Assembly: GCA_947476325.1 (NCBI GenBank)
Contig: CANJPZ010000025.1
Coordinates: 1 to 33,606, forward strand
Length of the DNA stretch: 33,606 nucleotides
DNA from: Caulobacteraceae bacterium
GTDB lineage: Bacteria > Pseudomonadota > Alphaproteobacteria > Caulobacterales > Caulobacteraceae
Reading direction: 5' to 3'
Position numbers and translations under genes: made by a program. The notes beneath the pieces are model-generated. The model did not search any database. It saw only the letters and a list, made by a program, of their open reading frames with translations, and was not told the DNA's origin. Below are positions 16,614-24,200 of the stretch, in pieces. The first letter of the stretch is position 1, and each line of letters starts with the position of its first letter.

Positions 16614-17030
16614 ATGAACCTCGACGCCATCCCGCTGTTCTCGATGCTGCGCGGCCGCATGGGCTATCTGAACCAGCGCCAGCAGCTGATCGCCCAGAAT
16701 GTCGCCAACGTCGACACGCCGGGCTACACGCCGAAGGACCTCAAGAGCTTCACCTTCAAGGGCCAGCTCGAAGCGGCAAAGGGCGGCGGCGGCATCCAGA
16801 TGGCTGCGACCCAGCCGGGCCATATCGCAGCGCCTGCATCGCGCGCCATGACAAGCTGGGCGCCGGAAGCTGCGCCGGATTCCGAGACAACCCTCGACGG
16901 CAACAAGGTCGTGCTTGAGGACCAGATGGTCAAGATGAACGAGGCCCGCCTCGACTACGACGCGGCCATCAGCTTCTACCAGAAGTCCATGAGCCTGATC
17001 CGCATGGCCGCCCGCCGGCCCGGATCGTGA
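16614..17030 (+). CDS. flgB: Flagellar proximal rod protein FlgB
   Basis: FlgB is the most proximal rod subunit. The 138-residue product contains RQQLIAQNVANVDTPGYTPK (residues 23-42), the rod-family N-terminal motif. The C-terminal helix EDQMVKMNEARLDYDAAISF is followed by a short segment ending SLIRMAARRPGS. Length is the family norm. The Shine-Dalgarno is weak and the ATG lies only 24 nt after the CtrA box. A leaderless or very short-leader message, or a later start at 16644, is therefore possible. It is the first of flgB-flgC-fliE. Confidence 0.95.
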   Translation: MNLDAIPLFSMLRGRMGYLNQRQQLIAQNVANVDTPGYTPKDLKSFTFKGQLEAAKGGGGIQMAATQPGHIAAPASRAMTSWAPEAAPDSETTLDGNKVVLEDQMVKMNEARLDYDAAISFYQKSMSLIRMAARRPGS

Positions 17031-17044
17031 GGAGCCTCTAGATC

Positions 17045-17467
17045 ATGGCCGATTCCGTCACCTCGTCGTCTTCGGCCATGTCGGTCGCCGTCTCGGCCCT
17101 GCGCGCGCAGGAAGCCCGCATGCGGGTCATCGCCGAGAACCTGGCCAACGCCGATTCCACCTCCAAGACCCCCGGCGGAGACCCATATCGCCGGCAGGTG
17201 CCCATATTCGAGCCACACACAGTCGCCGGCGGCGCCGAGGGCGTGCGCATGTCCCGCGTCCAGCCTGACCGCACGCCGTTCAAGAGTGAATACGATCCCG
17301 GCAATCCGTCGGCGGACACCAACGGCTACGTGAAGATGCCGAACGTCGATCCGCTGATCGAGGCGCTCGATATGCGCGAGGCCCAGCGGGCCTACGAAGC
17401 CAGCCTGAACGTCATCGAGGCTTCGCGTGACATGCAGGCGCGCACCCTCGACCTGTTGAAGAAATAG
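17045..17467 (+). CDS. flgC: Flagellar proximal rod protein FlgC
   Basis: FlgC is a rod subunit next to FlgB. The 140-residue protein carries the N-terminal motif AENLANADSTSKTPGGDPYR (residues 31-50). The FlgC-specific middle NGYVKMPNVDPLIEALDMRE and the C-terminal helix AYEASLNVIEASRDMQARTL follow. Spacing to flgB is 14 nt and AGGAG precedes the ATG. An internal ATG 11 codons later would also fit the rod motif, but the outer one has the better ribosome-binding site. Confidence 0.97.
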   Translation: MADSVTSSSSAMSVAVSALRAQEARMRVIAENLANADSTSKTPGGDPYRRQVPIFEPHTVAGGAEGVRMSRVQPDRTPFKSEYDPGNPSADTNGYVKMPNVDPLIEALDMREAQRAYEASLNVIEASRDMQARTLDLLKK

Positions 17468-17478
17468 GAGGCTAGACC

Positions 17479-17802
17479 ATGGTTGCCCTGACCGGAGCCG
17501 GCGCCTACGCCGCCATGCAGGCCCAGGCCGAAAAGGCCATGAGCAGCGCCGCCTCGTCCGGCGTTGGCGGCGCCGAGGGCGCAGGTCCCGGTTTCGGCGA
17601 CATGCTGAAACAGGTCCTGAACGAGGCTGTCGGCCAGTCCAAGGCCGCCGAGACCGCCATGACCAACCAGGTCCAGGGCAAGGCCGAAATGATCGACGTG
17701 GTCACTGCCATCTCTTCGGCCGAAACCAGCCTTGAGACCATGATGGCGGTGCGCGACCAGGTGATCGCGGCCTACCAGGAAATCATGCGGATGCCGATCT
17801 AG
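17479..17802 (+). CDS. fliE: Flagellar hook-basal body protein FliE
   Basis: FliE joins the MS ring and export gate to the proximal rod. The 107-residue protein has the FliE C-terminal pattern GDMLKQVLNEAVGQSKAAET, followed by MIDVVTAISSAETSLETMMA and VRDQVIAAYQEIMRMPI, which ends on the conserved M-P-I. A perfect AGGAGG lies 7 nt before the ATG. It is the third gene of the operon, 11 nt after flgC. Confidence 0.97.
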   Translation: MVALTGAGAYAAMQAQAEKAMSSAASSGVGGAEGAGPGFGDMLKQVLNEAVGQSKAAETAMTNQVQGKAEMIDVVTAISSAETSLETMMAVRDQVIAAYQEIMRMPI

Positions 17803-17825
17803 CGCACCCCAAAAGTAAAGCCTCG

Positions 17826-17833
17826 TTAACCAT
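17826..17833 (+). promoter_or_regulatory. CtrA half-site of the fliQ promoter
   Basis: An exact TTAACCAT lies 53 nt before the fliQ ATG. fliQ is a classical CtrA-activated class II promoter in Caulobacter. A TSS about 35 nt downstream would leave a short leader. The surrounding AT-rich patch (CATAAAAATG) contrasts with the GC-rich genes. Confidence 0.7.
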
Positions 17834-17886
17834 AAAAATGCGACCTTGCAGGGGCTATTCAACACCTTGCTCCGAAAGGCCTGCCG

Positions 17887-18150
17887 ATGAACGGCGCCGA
17901 GGTTCTCGACATTGGCCGCGACGCCATCTGGCTGACCATCCAGATGGCCGCGCCGGTGCTGATCGTCGGACTGGTGGTGGGCGTGGCCATCGGCCTGTTT
18001 CAGGCCCTGACCCAGATCCAGGAAGCGACCCTGGTGTTTGCGCCCAAGATCGTCGCCATTTTTGTCTCCCTGCTGGTCTTCCTGCCGCTGATGGGCGCGC
18101 TGATGGGCGGCTTCTTCCGCGAGATCACGACCAAGATCTCGGGGATGTGA
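17887..18150 (+). CDS. fliQ: Flagellar export-gate protein FliQ
   Basis: FliQ is a small two-helix subunit of the type III export gate. The 87-residue product has helices about residues 15-40 and 55-75, with typical LTIQMAAPVLIVGLVVGVAI and LFQALTQIQEATLVFAPKIV. Length matches the usual 86-90. The ribosome-binding site is weak. It starts fliQ-fliR-flhB and lies behind a CtrA half-site. Confidence 0.98.
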   Translation: MNGAEVLDIGRDAIWLTIQMAAPVLIVGLVVGVAIGLFQALTQIQEATLVFAPKIVAIFVSLLVFLPLMGALMGGFFREITTKISGM

Positions 18151-18156
18151 CGGGCC

Positions 18157-18921
18157 GTGGGCCAATACGCCACCGCGTTTCAGGTCTACGCCGCGGGTCT
18201 GGTGTTCGCCCGAGTCGCCGCGATCATGATGCTGCTGCCCGGCCTGGGCGAGGCGACCATTCCAGCGCGGGTGCGCACAGGCCTGGCCCTGATGATCGCC
18301 ATCTGCGTCTTTCCGATCGCCAGCCCGCACCTGCCGCCCATGCCCGACAATCCGGGCGCGCTGGAATACGCCCTGGTCCGCGAAATCCTGATCGGCCTGA
18401 TGATCGGCGCCGTCTTGCGGTTGATGCTCAGCGCCCTGGCCGTAGCCGGCGAGGTCGTCTCGTTGCAGACCACGCTCAGCTTTGCCCAGACCGCCAATCC
18501 GATGGAGGCCCAGCCAACCGGCAGCGTCTCGACGTTCCTGAGCGTCCTGGGTTTGGCCCTGATCTTTGCGACCAACCTGCACCACGTCTTTCTGTCGGCG
18601 ATCTTCGGCTCCTACAGCCTGTTCCCGCCGGGCCACAATCTGCCGCTGGCAGACTCGGTGGGGCTGGCCATCGAGACGGTCAGCAAGTCGTTCGCGCTGG
18701 GCATCCAGATGGCGGCGCCGGTCATCGTCTTTGGCCTTGTGTTCAATATCGCCTCTGGCCTGATCGGGCGGCTGATGCCCCAGTTCCAGATCTATTTCGT
18801 CGCCTCGCCGCTGTCGGTCATTTTTGGCCTGTCGATCTTCGCCCTCAGCCTGGGGACCATCGGCATGGTCTGGATCCAGCGCTATCGGGAACTGATCAAC
18901 AGCTTTGCAGGCGGCTCCTAG
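18157..18921 (+). CDS. fliR: Flagellar export-gate protein FliR
   Basis: FliR closes the FliP/FliQ/FliR export gate. The protein has 254 residues with about six hydrophobic helices. Typical parts are FARVAAIMMLLPGLGEATIP near the N-terminus, EILIGLMIGAVLRLMLSALA in the middle and PQFQIYFVASPLSVIFGLSI near the end. The start is GTG, six nt after the fliQ stop, with GGGGATGTGA upstream. No nearby ATG gives full length. Confidence 0.97.
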   Translation: MGQYATAFQVYAAGLVFARVAAIMMLLPGLGEATIPARVRTGLALMIAICVFPIASPHLPPMPDNPGALEYALVREILIGLMIGAVLRLMLSALAVAGEVVSLQTTLSFAQTANPMEAQPTGSVSTFLSVLGLALIFATNLHHVFLSAIFGSYSLFPPGHNLPLADSVGLAIETVSKSFALGIQMAAPVIVFGLVFNIASGLIGRLMPQFQIYFVASPLSVIFGLSIFALSLGTIGMVWIQRYRELINSFAGGS

Positions 18922-20019
18922 ATGGCTGGTGAGGACGCAGCCTCCAAAACCGAAGAGGCCTCCCCAAAGAAACTGGAGGAGGCCCGCAAGAAGGGCGATG
19001 TCGCCAAGACCCAGGACATCGCGCCCCTGATGGCGCTGGCGGCCGCCTTTGCGGTGGTGGTCTATGGCGGCGGCGCCCTGTCGCGAAAACTGATCGAGGC
19101 CATGACGCCGTTCCTGTCGCGTCCCGATCAGATCCGCGTGTCGGGCGCTGACGGCGTGCATGTGCTGCGTATGGCTATGGACGCAGCGGCGCCGCCCTTG
19201 CTGACGGTGCTGCTGGCCGCCGCGGCCGCAGGCGTGCTCGGCAACCTTATGCAGCACGGCTTTCTGTGGACGGCCGAGAAGCTGAAACCCGATCTCAGCA
19301 AGATCTCGCCGGGCGCCGGCTTCAAGCGGATGTTCGGCATCGATGGCCTCGCGCAGTTTGTAAAGTCGCTGCTCAAGATCGCCACGGTAGGCGCCGTCGC
19401 CTGGCTGAATCTCAAGCCCTGTCTCAACCAGATGACCGGCGCGGCCCTGCTCGATCCGGTGGCCATCCTGCCGCTGGCCATGGACATCATGAAGGCGCTG
19501 TTCATCGCTGTCATCGTGCTGATGGCGGTGACCGCCGGGGCCGATTACATGTGGCAGCGCTTCCGCTTTCTCGAGCGGATGAAGATGAGCAAGGACGAGC
19601 TCAAGCAGGAACACAAGAACTCGGAGGGTGATCCGCACATCAAGGCCAAGCTGCGTCAGATGCGCATCGAGCGCTCGCGCCGCCGGATGATGCAGGCCGT
19701 GCCGACGGCGACGGTGGTGATCATGAACCCGACCCACTATGCGGTGGCGCTGTTCTATGACTCGTCCGGGTCAGGCGCCCCCAAGTGCGTAGCCAAGGGA
19801 CTGGACAGCCTGGCGCTCAAGATCCGCGCTGTCGCCGAAGAGGCCGGCGTGCCCGTGGTCGAGGATCCGCCGCTGGCCCGTACGCTCTATGCCGCCATTG
19901 ACGTCGATGAGGAAATCCCGCCAGCGCACTACCAGGCAGTGGCCAAGGTCATCGGCTTTATCATGAACCGCGCGCGTCGTGGCCCGGGCGCAAGGCCTCT
20001 GGCCGCCGGTGCGGTATGA
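18922..20019 (+). CDS. flhB: Flagellar export switch protein FlhB
   Basis: FlhB controls substrate specificity of flagellar export. The 365-residue protein begins EDAASKTEEASPKKLEEARK, a FlhB signature, and has four membrane helices in residues 30-210. The cytoplasmic domain carries the self-cleavage motif NPTH at residues 269-272, the same numbering as the E. coli site. The ATG follows the fliR stop with no spacing. cckA follows after 57 nt, so read-through from this operon into cckA is possible. Confidence 0.98.
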   Translation: MAGEDAASKTEEASPKKLEEARKKGDVAKTQDIAPLMALAAAFAVVVYGGGALSRKLIEAMTPFLSRPDQIRVSGADGVHVLRMAMDAAAPPLLTVLLAAAAAGVLGNLMQHGFLWTAEKLKPDLSKISPGAGFKRMFGIDGLAQFVKSLLKIATVGAVAWLNLKPCLNQMTGAALLDPVAILPLAMDIMKALFIAVIVLMAVTAGADYMWQRFRFLERMKMSKDELKQEHKNSEGDPHIKAKLRQMRIERSRRRMMQAVPTATVVIMNPTHYAVALFYDSSGSGAPKCVAKGLDSLALKIRAVAEEAGVPVVEDPPLARTLYAAIDVDEEIPPAHYQAVAKVIGFIMNRARRGPGARPLAAGAV

Positions 20020-20022
20020 TGC

Positions 20023-20033
20023 GACTCTGATTC
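20023..20033. promoter_or_regulatory. Pair of GANTC (CcrM) sites before cckA
   Basis: GACTC (20023-20027) and GATTC (20029-20033) lie almost back to back in the 57-nt flhB-cckA gap. In Caulobacterales GANTC is methylated by CcrM and read by GcrA at cell-cycle promoters. No clear -35/-10 pair was found, so promoter activity is unproven. Confidence 0.4.
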
Positions 20034-20076
20034 GCGTGGGACTGCCCGCTCACGAAACAAGCTCCGGTGATCAATC

Positions 20077-22104
20077 ATGACTCCGCGCCGCCCATCCAAA
20101 GCCTTCGACGGGGTCTGGGCCCTTGGCGCAGTCGCTTTTGTCATCGCCGCCGCCGCCGCGGCCTGGCCGGCAGTCAAGGCCGGACCCCAGACCCTGGCGG
20201 CCCTGCTGCTGCTGATCGGCCTGGCGGTGGTCACAGGTCTTGGTCTCATCGCCTTCCGGACGCCGGACACGCCCGATGAGGAAGAAGCCCTGCGCGTCAT
20301 TGACGCCTTCGCCGAGCCGGCCGCCCTGGTCTCGCCGGCCGGGCGCATACTGGCCGCCAACACGGCCTGGCGGGAGCGGGTAGGGCTGGCTCGCCGTCTG
20401 CCGTCCGGCGCGGCTCTGTATGGCGCTGTGCGCGGGGCCCTGCGCGGTCGTCCGGGCGTTGCGTCCCTGAAGGTGGTCGGCGGCGAGCGCGAGGCCCATG
20501 TTCACGCTCTCAGCCGGCAACGGCTGGTCGTTCGGCTTGAGCCTGTCACCGAGGTGCCCGCAGCCGCGCCTCGGGCCTCCGCCCCACCAACTCCCGGCGT
20601 CAAGGAACTGCCCACGGTGCTGGCTCCGTTCGGCGCGGCCATGCTTGAGGGCGAGGATCCGTTCACCGCCGTCGTCACCGAGGCCAACGCCGCCCTGCTG
20701 CACATGGCGGGCGAGGACTCGCCTGTTGGCCGCGCCTTTGGCGACCTTATAGAGCCGGCGTCCCGCGCTGAGGTGGCCGAGCGCATCGCCGAGGGCCATG
20801 ATGGTCCGTTCGAGGTCAAGCTGGCGGCCGACACAGCCCGGATCGCCCACCTCTATCTGACCCGCGCTGACGGACAGTTCATGGCCTATCTGGTCGACGT
20901 CTCCGAACAGAAGCAGATGGAGCTGCAGCTCAAGCAGTCCCAGAAGATGCAGGCCATCGGCCAGCTGGCCGGAGGCGTTGCCCACGACTTCAACAACCTT
21001 TTGACCGCCATCGAGCTGCGCCTGGACGAGTTGCTCGCCCGCCATCCGGTGGGCGATCCGTCTTATGAGGGCCTGAACCAGATCCGCCAGACCGGCGCAC
21101 GCGCCGCTGACCTGGTGCGCAAGCTGCTGGCCTTCTCACGCAAGCAGACGGTCCAGCGCGTCACCCTTGATGTCGGCGAACTGATCAGCGAGTCCGAGGT
21201 CTTGCTCAGCCGCCTGTTGCCGGAAGACATGCGCCTCAATACCATCTACGCTCGTGATCTGCCCAAGGTGCGCGCCGACAAGAGCCAGCTTGAGACTGCG
21301 GTTATGAACCTGGTGGTCAACGCCCGCGACGCCATCAAGGCCCACCGGCCGGGCCCGGGCGGGGTGATCACCATCTGCTGCGCACGACTGACCCACGAAA
21401 AAGCGGTTGAGCTGGGTTACGGCGATCCCAAAGCCGGCGACGGCGAGGTGGCCATGATCGAGGTCGCCGACAATGGAACCGGCATCCCCGACGACGTCCG
21501 GGAAAAGATGTTCGAACCTTTCTTCACCACCAAGGCGGTGGGTGAGGGGACAGGCCTGGGCCTTTCGACGGTCTACGGTATCGTCAAACAGGCCGATGGC
21601 TGGATCGAGGCGGCCAATCGCGAAGAGGGCGGGGCGGCGTTCCGCATCTTTCTGCCCGTCTATACGCCGGTCGAAGGCGCCGCCGCGGTCGATGCGCCCA
21701 AGCCGGTCCGGCCGACGCCCCGCGACCTGTCCGGCAATGGCCGCATCCTGTTCGTCGAAGATGAGGACGCTGTGCGGGGCATCGCCGCACGCCTGCTGCG
21801 CGATCGGGGCTATGAAGTGATCGAAGCCTGTGACGGCGAAGAGGCCCTGGCTATAGCCGAGGACAACGCTGGCCAGATCGACCTTCTGATCAGCGACGTA
21901 ATCATGCCCGGCATGGGCGGACCGGAGCTGCTCAAGCAAGCCCGCCAGTATCTGGGACCGATCCCGGTGATGTTCATCTCGGGCTATGCCGAGAGCGACT
22001 TTTCCGACCTGCTTGAGGGTGAGGAGAGCGTCACGTTCCTTGCCAAACCGCTGGACATCAAGACCCTGGCCCAGCGCGTAAAGCAGCAGCTGCAGGCGTC
22101 GTAA
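20077..22104 (+). CDS. cckA: Cell-cycle hybrid histidine kinase CckA
   Basis: CckA sends phosphate through ChpT to CtrA and CpdR and so governs cell cycle, polarity and flagellar gene expression. The 675-residue protein has two membrane helices (about 14-32 and 40-59) and PAS-like sensor regions (about 70-275). The HisKA helix contains [16 protein letters not shown] with phospho-acceptor H303. The ATPase domain has [20 protein letters not shown] and [17 protein letters not shown]-terminal receiver (555-675) has acceptor D607 in [12 protein letters not shown]. The H-to-D spacing and the place behind flhB match Caulobacter CckA. Flagellar promoters in this window carry CtrA boxes, so the kinase sits beside genes it indirectly controls. 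Confidence 0.96.
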   Translation: MTPRRPSKAFDGVWALGAVAFVIAAAAAAWPAVKAGPQTLAALLLLIGLAVVTGLGLIAFRTPDTPDEEEALRVIDAFAEPAALVSPAGRILAANTAWRERVGLARRLPSGAALYGAVRGALRGRPGVASLKVVGGEREAHVHALSRQRLVVRLEPVTEVPAAAPRASAPPTPGVKELPTVLAPFGAAMLEGEDPFTAVVTEANAALLHMAGEDSPVGRAFGDLIEPASRAEVAERIAEGHDGPFEVKLAADTARIAHLYLTRADGQFMAYLVDVSEQKQMELQLKQSQKMQAIGQLAGGVAHDFNNLLTAIELRLDELLARHPVGDPSYEGLNQIRQTGARAADLVRKLLAFSRKQTVQRVTLDVGELISESEVLLSRLLPEDMRLNTIYARDLPKVRADKSQLETAVMNLVVNARDAIKAHRPGPGGVITICCARLTHEKAVELGYGDPKAGDGEVAMIEVADNGTGIPDDVREKMFEPFFTTKAVGEGTGLGLSTVYGIVKQADGWIEAANREEGGAAFRIFLPVYTPVEGAAAVDAPKPVRPTPRDLSGNGRILFVEDEDAVRGIAARLLRDRGYEVIEACDGEEALAIAEDNAGQIDLLISDVIMPGMGGPELLKQARQYLGPIPVMFISGYAESDFSDLLEGEESVTFLAKPLDIKTLAQRVKQQLQAS

Positions 22105-22112
22105 AACGCCAG

Positions 22113-22229
22113 TCAGGTTAATTCCGGCGCCGAATCGAAGATTTCCAGTCCCTTTGGACGCGGCCGAGACTCATCACCCTTCAGGTGAGCCAGCAGATAG
22201 TCGACCGCCAGGACCAGATCCTCAAAGGC
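22113..22229 (-). pseudogene. Severed C-terminus of the response-regulator receiver domain
   Basis: Directly after the in-frame TAG (22230-22232) the frame stays open for 38 codons to TGA at 22113. It reads AFEDLVLAVDYLLAHLKGDE and continues with a short polar tail. This is what the last alpha helix of a receiver domain should look like after the Lys-Pro motif. One base change, for example TAC or TAT to TAG, would restore a 144-residue protein. The piece is therefore the lost end of the upstream gene, or its read-through part. Confidence 0.7.
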
Positions 22230-22547
22230 CTAAGGCTTGGGCATGGAGGCGATGGCGACAGTCCGGGCCGATTGCGCCCGGCTGGTCTGGCCGCTGATGA
22301 AGACGACCGGTATGTCCATTGCCTTCAGGCCCCGGGCCAGGGCGACACCGTCATCGCCGCCCCGCAGATCGATATTGACCAGCGCCAGAGCCGGCTTGCA
22401 GTCCCGCGCGGCCGTCAGAGCTTCGCGATTGCGGTCCGTCAGATCCATGACGACATAACCGGCATCCTCCAGCGCATCCTTGGCGCACATGGCGGTGAAG
22501 ACGTCATCTTCGACGATCAGCAGGGTCTCGCAATGGGTGGCATCCAT
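22230..22547 (-). CDS. Single-domain response regulator truncated by an in-frame amber codon
   Basis: The ATG at 22547 follows AGGGAAA and starts DATHCETLLIVEDDVFTAMC, a receiver beginning with the acidic pair. The acceptor Asp is in ALVNIDLRGGDDG, the switch Ser in VVFISGQTS and the conserved Lys in ASMPKP. All residues needed for phosphorylation are present. The stop TAG comes right after Lys-Pro, where other receivers have Phe or Tyr and a final helix. That helix is still encoded in frame downstream. The 105-residue product lacks alpha-5. No output domain exists. The gene is convergent with cckA and divergent from recA. It could be a fresh pseudogene, a sequencing error or a real short form. 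Confidence 0.75.
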   Translation of the reverse strand: MDATHCETLLIVEDDVFTAMCAKDALEDAGYVVMDLTDRNREALTAARDCKPALALVNIDLRGGDDGVALARGLKAMDIPVVFISGQTSRAQSARTVAIASMPKP

Positions 22548-22644
22548 AACTGGTTTCCCTGTGCGCAGGACGCTGCCCCTCTGGCGCCTAAACGCGGCCA
22601 CCGCCCGCTGGTTGCATGGCTCTGGTTTCGCAGGCCCCGCAATA

Positions 22645-22684
22645 TTGTCATACAAACTTTCCGGAACATATTGCGAACGAGAAC
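22645..22684 (+). promoter_or_regulatory. recA promoter with alphaproteobacterial LexA (SOS) box
   Basis: GAAC-ATATTGC-GAAC (22664-22678) matches the alphaproteobacterial LexA operator GTTC-N7-GTTC read on the other strand. A third GAAC follows at 22681-22684. A possible -35, TTGTCA (22645-22650), and a -10-like CATATT (22667-22672) place the box over the -10, as expected for repression. The distance to the recA ATG is about 100 nt. The same region lies upstream of the divergent response-regulator gene. Confidence 0.78.
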
Positions 22685-22780
22685 AAACCATGCACATATG
22701 GTGTCACGACCGGGGGTGATTTCCTTGCTCGGCGGACTCGGGCGCCGCCTCCGGAATCGTGGAATAAGGACGTAACTCAA

Positions 22781-23863
22781 ATGGCTCAGGCGATTTTGAA
22801 AGTGGTCTCCAACAACGACAATCCGGACAAGCAAAAGGCCCTGGAAGCGGCGCTGGCGCAGATCGATCGCGCGTTCGGCAAGGGCTCCGTCATGAAGCTG
22901 GGCGCCAACGGCAAGGTTGGCGAAATGGAGTCGGTGCCGACTGGTTCTCTGGGACTCGACATGGCGCTCGGCATCGGCGGCCTGCCCAAGGGCCGGGTGG
23001 TCGAGATCTATGGCCCCGAGAGTTCGGGAAAGACGACCCTTGCCCTGCATGTGGTCGCCGAGGTGCAGAAATTGGGCGGCACCGCCGCCTTTATCGACGC
23101 CGAACACGCCCTCGATCCGGCCTATGCCCACAAGCTGGGCGTCAATCTGGACGACCTTCTGGTCTCCCAGCCGGACACCGGTGAGCAGGCGCTTGAGATC
23201 ACCGACACCCTGGTGCGGTCCAACGCCGTCGACATCATCGTCATCGACTCCGTCGCGGCCCTGACGCCCAGGGCTGAAATCGAGGGCGAGATGGGCGATT
23301 CCCTGCCCGGCCTTCAGGCCCGCCTGATGAGTCAGGCCCTGCGCAAGCTCACCGGCTCGATCAGCAAGGCCAAAACCATCGTCATCTTCATCAACCAGAT
23401 CCGCATGAAGATCGGTGTGATGTATGGCTCGCCCGAGACGACGACCGGCGGCAATGCGCTCAAGTTTTACGCCTCGGTGCGCCTGGACATCCGCCGCACC
23501 GGCTCGATCAAGGTGCGCGACGAGGTCGTTGGCAACAATGTCCGCGTCAAGGTGGTCAAAAACAAGGTCGCCCCGCCGTTCCGCGAGGTCGAGTTCGACA
23601 TCATGTACGGCGAGGGCATCTCCAAGCTCGGCGAGATCATCGACCTGGGCGTCAAGGCCGGCGTGGTTGAGAAATCCGGCTCCTGGTTCTCGTTCGATTC
23701 CCAGCGCATCGGTCAGGGCCGCGACAATGTTCGCGAGTTCCTGAAAGCCAATCCCGACATGGCCAACGACATCGAAAAGGCCGTTCGCGCCCACTCGACC
23801 AAGATCGTCGAGGAACTGCTGGTCGGCGGGCCTGACCCGCAGGAAGACACCACCGGCGAATAG
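22781..23863 (+). CDS. recA: Recombinase RecA
   Basis: RecA forms filaments on single-stranded DNA, drives strand exchange and triggers LexA self-cleavage. From the ATG at 22781 (AAGGA 11 nt upstream) the protein has 360 residues; the open frame further upstream is not RecA-like. Walker A is GPESSGKTT (residues 78-86), and the Walker B region reads [20 protein letters not shown]. The core has [20 protein letters not shown]. The C-terminus is acidic ([10 protein letters not shown]), typical of the regulatory tail. A LexA box lies ~100 nt upstream. An intrinsic terminator follows. Confidence 0.99.
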   Translation: MAQAILKVVSNNDNPDKQKALEAALAQIDRAFGKGSVMKLGANGKVGEMESVPTGSLGLDMALGIGGLPKGRVVEIYGPESSGKTTLALHVVAEVQKLGGTAAFIDAEHALDPAYAHKLGVNLDDLLVSQPDTGEQALEITDTLVRSNAVDIIVIDSVAALTPRAEIEGEMGDSLPGLQARLMSQALRKLTGSISKAKTIVIFINQIRMKIGVMYGSPETTTGGNALKFYASVRLDIRRTGSIKVRDEVVGNNVRVKVVKNKVAPPFREVEFDIMYGEGISKLGEIIDLGVKAGVVEKSGSWFSFDSQRIGQGRDNVREFLKANPDMANDIEKAVRAHSTKIVEELLVGGPDPQEDTTGE

Positions 23864-23959
23864 GCGTTCGCAAGGCCGCGATGCCCCGCGCGTCCGGCGA
23901 CCCGCCAACGACCCGGACCTTAGACAAGGCGTAGGCACCCGCCCGCGGCCTCGCAACGG

Positions 23960-24000
23960 AAAGACGCTTTGGCCCCGCAAGGGACCGGGCGTTCTTTTTT
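23960..24000 (+). terminator. Intrinsic terminator after recA
   Basis: AAGACGCTTTGGCCCC, a GCAA loop, and GGGACCGGGCGTTC form a stem with one mismatch, a bulge and some G-T pairs, followed by a run of six T (23995-24000). It lies ~100 nt after the recA stop. Confidence 0.7.
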
Positions 24001-24044
24001 GAGCCGAAGCGGATATGAAGAGCGTTATGGCGCGGCCTTTGTAG

Positions 24045-24076
24045 CTTTCCTGCTTTCCTGCTTTCCTGCTTTCCTG
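24045..24076. repeat. Tandem 8-bp repeat, four perfect copies of CTTTCCTG
   Basis: CTTTCCTG occurs four times head to tail between the recA terminator and the putative alaS promoter. The unit is not a multiple of three and lies outside any gene I support. Such short tandem repeats expand or shrink by slipped-strand replication. I see no sign that it controls alaS; it lies upstream of the proposed -35. Confidence 0.9.
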
Positions 24077-24138
24077 CGCGCCCAAAGCGCTCTGGCGCCC
24101 AATCTTTCGCCGCGAACCCCTAGGGCCGGTTCAAACGC

Positions 24139-24167
24139 TTGGTTCCCGCCCGCTGCATCCCTATAAG
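24139..24167 (+). promoter_or_regulatory. Candidate housekeeping promoter of alaS
   Basis: TTGGTT (24139-24144), a 17-base spacer and TATAAG (24162-24167) form a reasonable sigma-70-type promoter. A start near 24174 would leave a leader of about 27 nt before the alaS ATG at 24201. Confidence 0.5.
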
Positions 24168-24200
24168 GGCGCTCCGCAGAAGCTGTAGTATGTGCCCCCG

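Noticed and set aside
17392-19737. Long minus-strand open frame (781 codons) opposite flgC-fliE-fliQ-fliR-flhB
   Set aside because: It is a shadow of GC-rich codon use. The plus strand encodes five clear flagellar proteins here, and the antisense product is His/Gln/Asp/Gly-rich without family motifs.
22105-22229. Intrinsic terminator between cckA and the response regulator
   Set aside because: No stem with a T-run was found. The bases are better explained as the severed 3' end of the regulator gene.
22517-24085. Minus-strand open frame of 522 codons opposite recA
   Set aside because: Antisense to recA. Its QESRKAGKQES-like start comes only from the CTTTCCTG tandem repeat.
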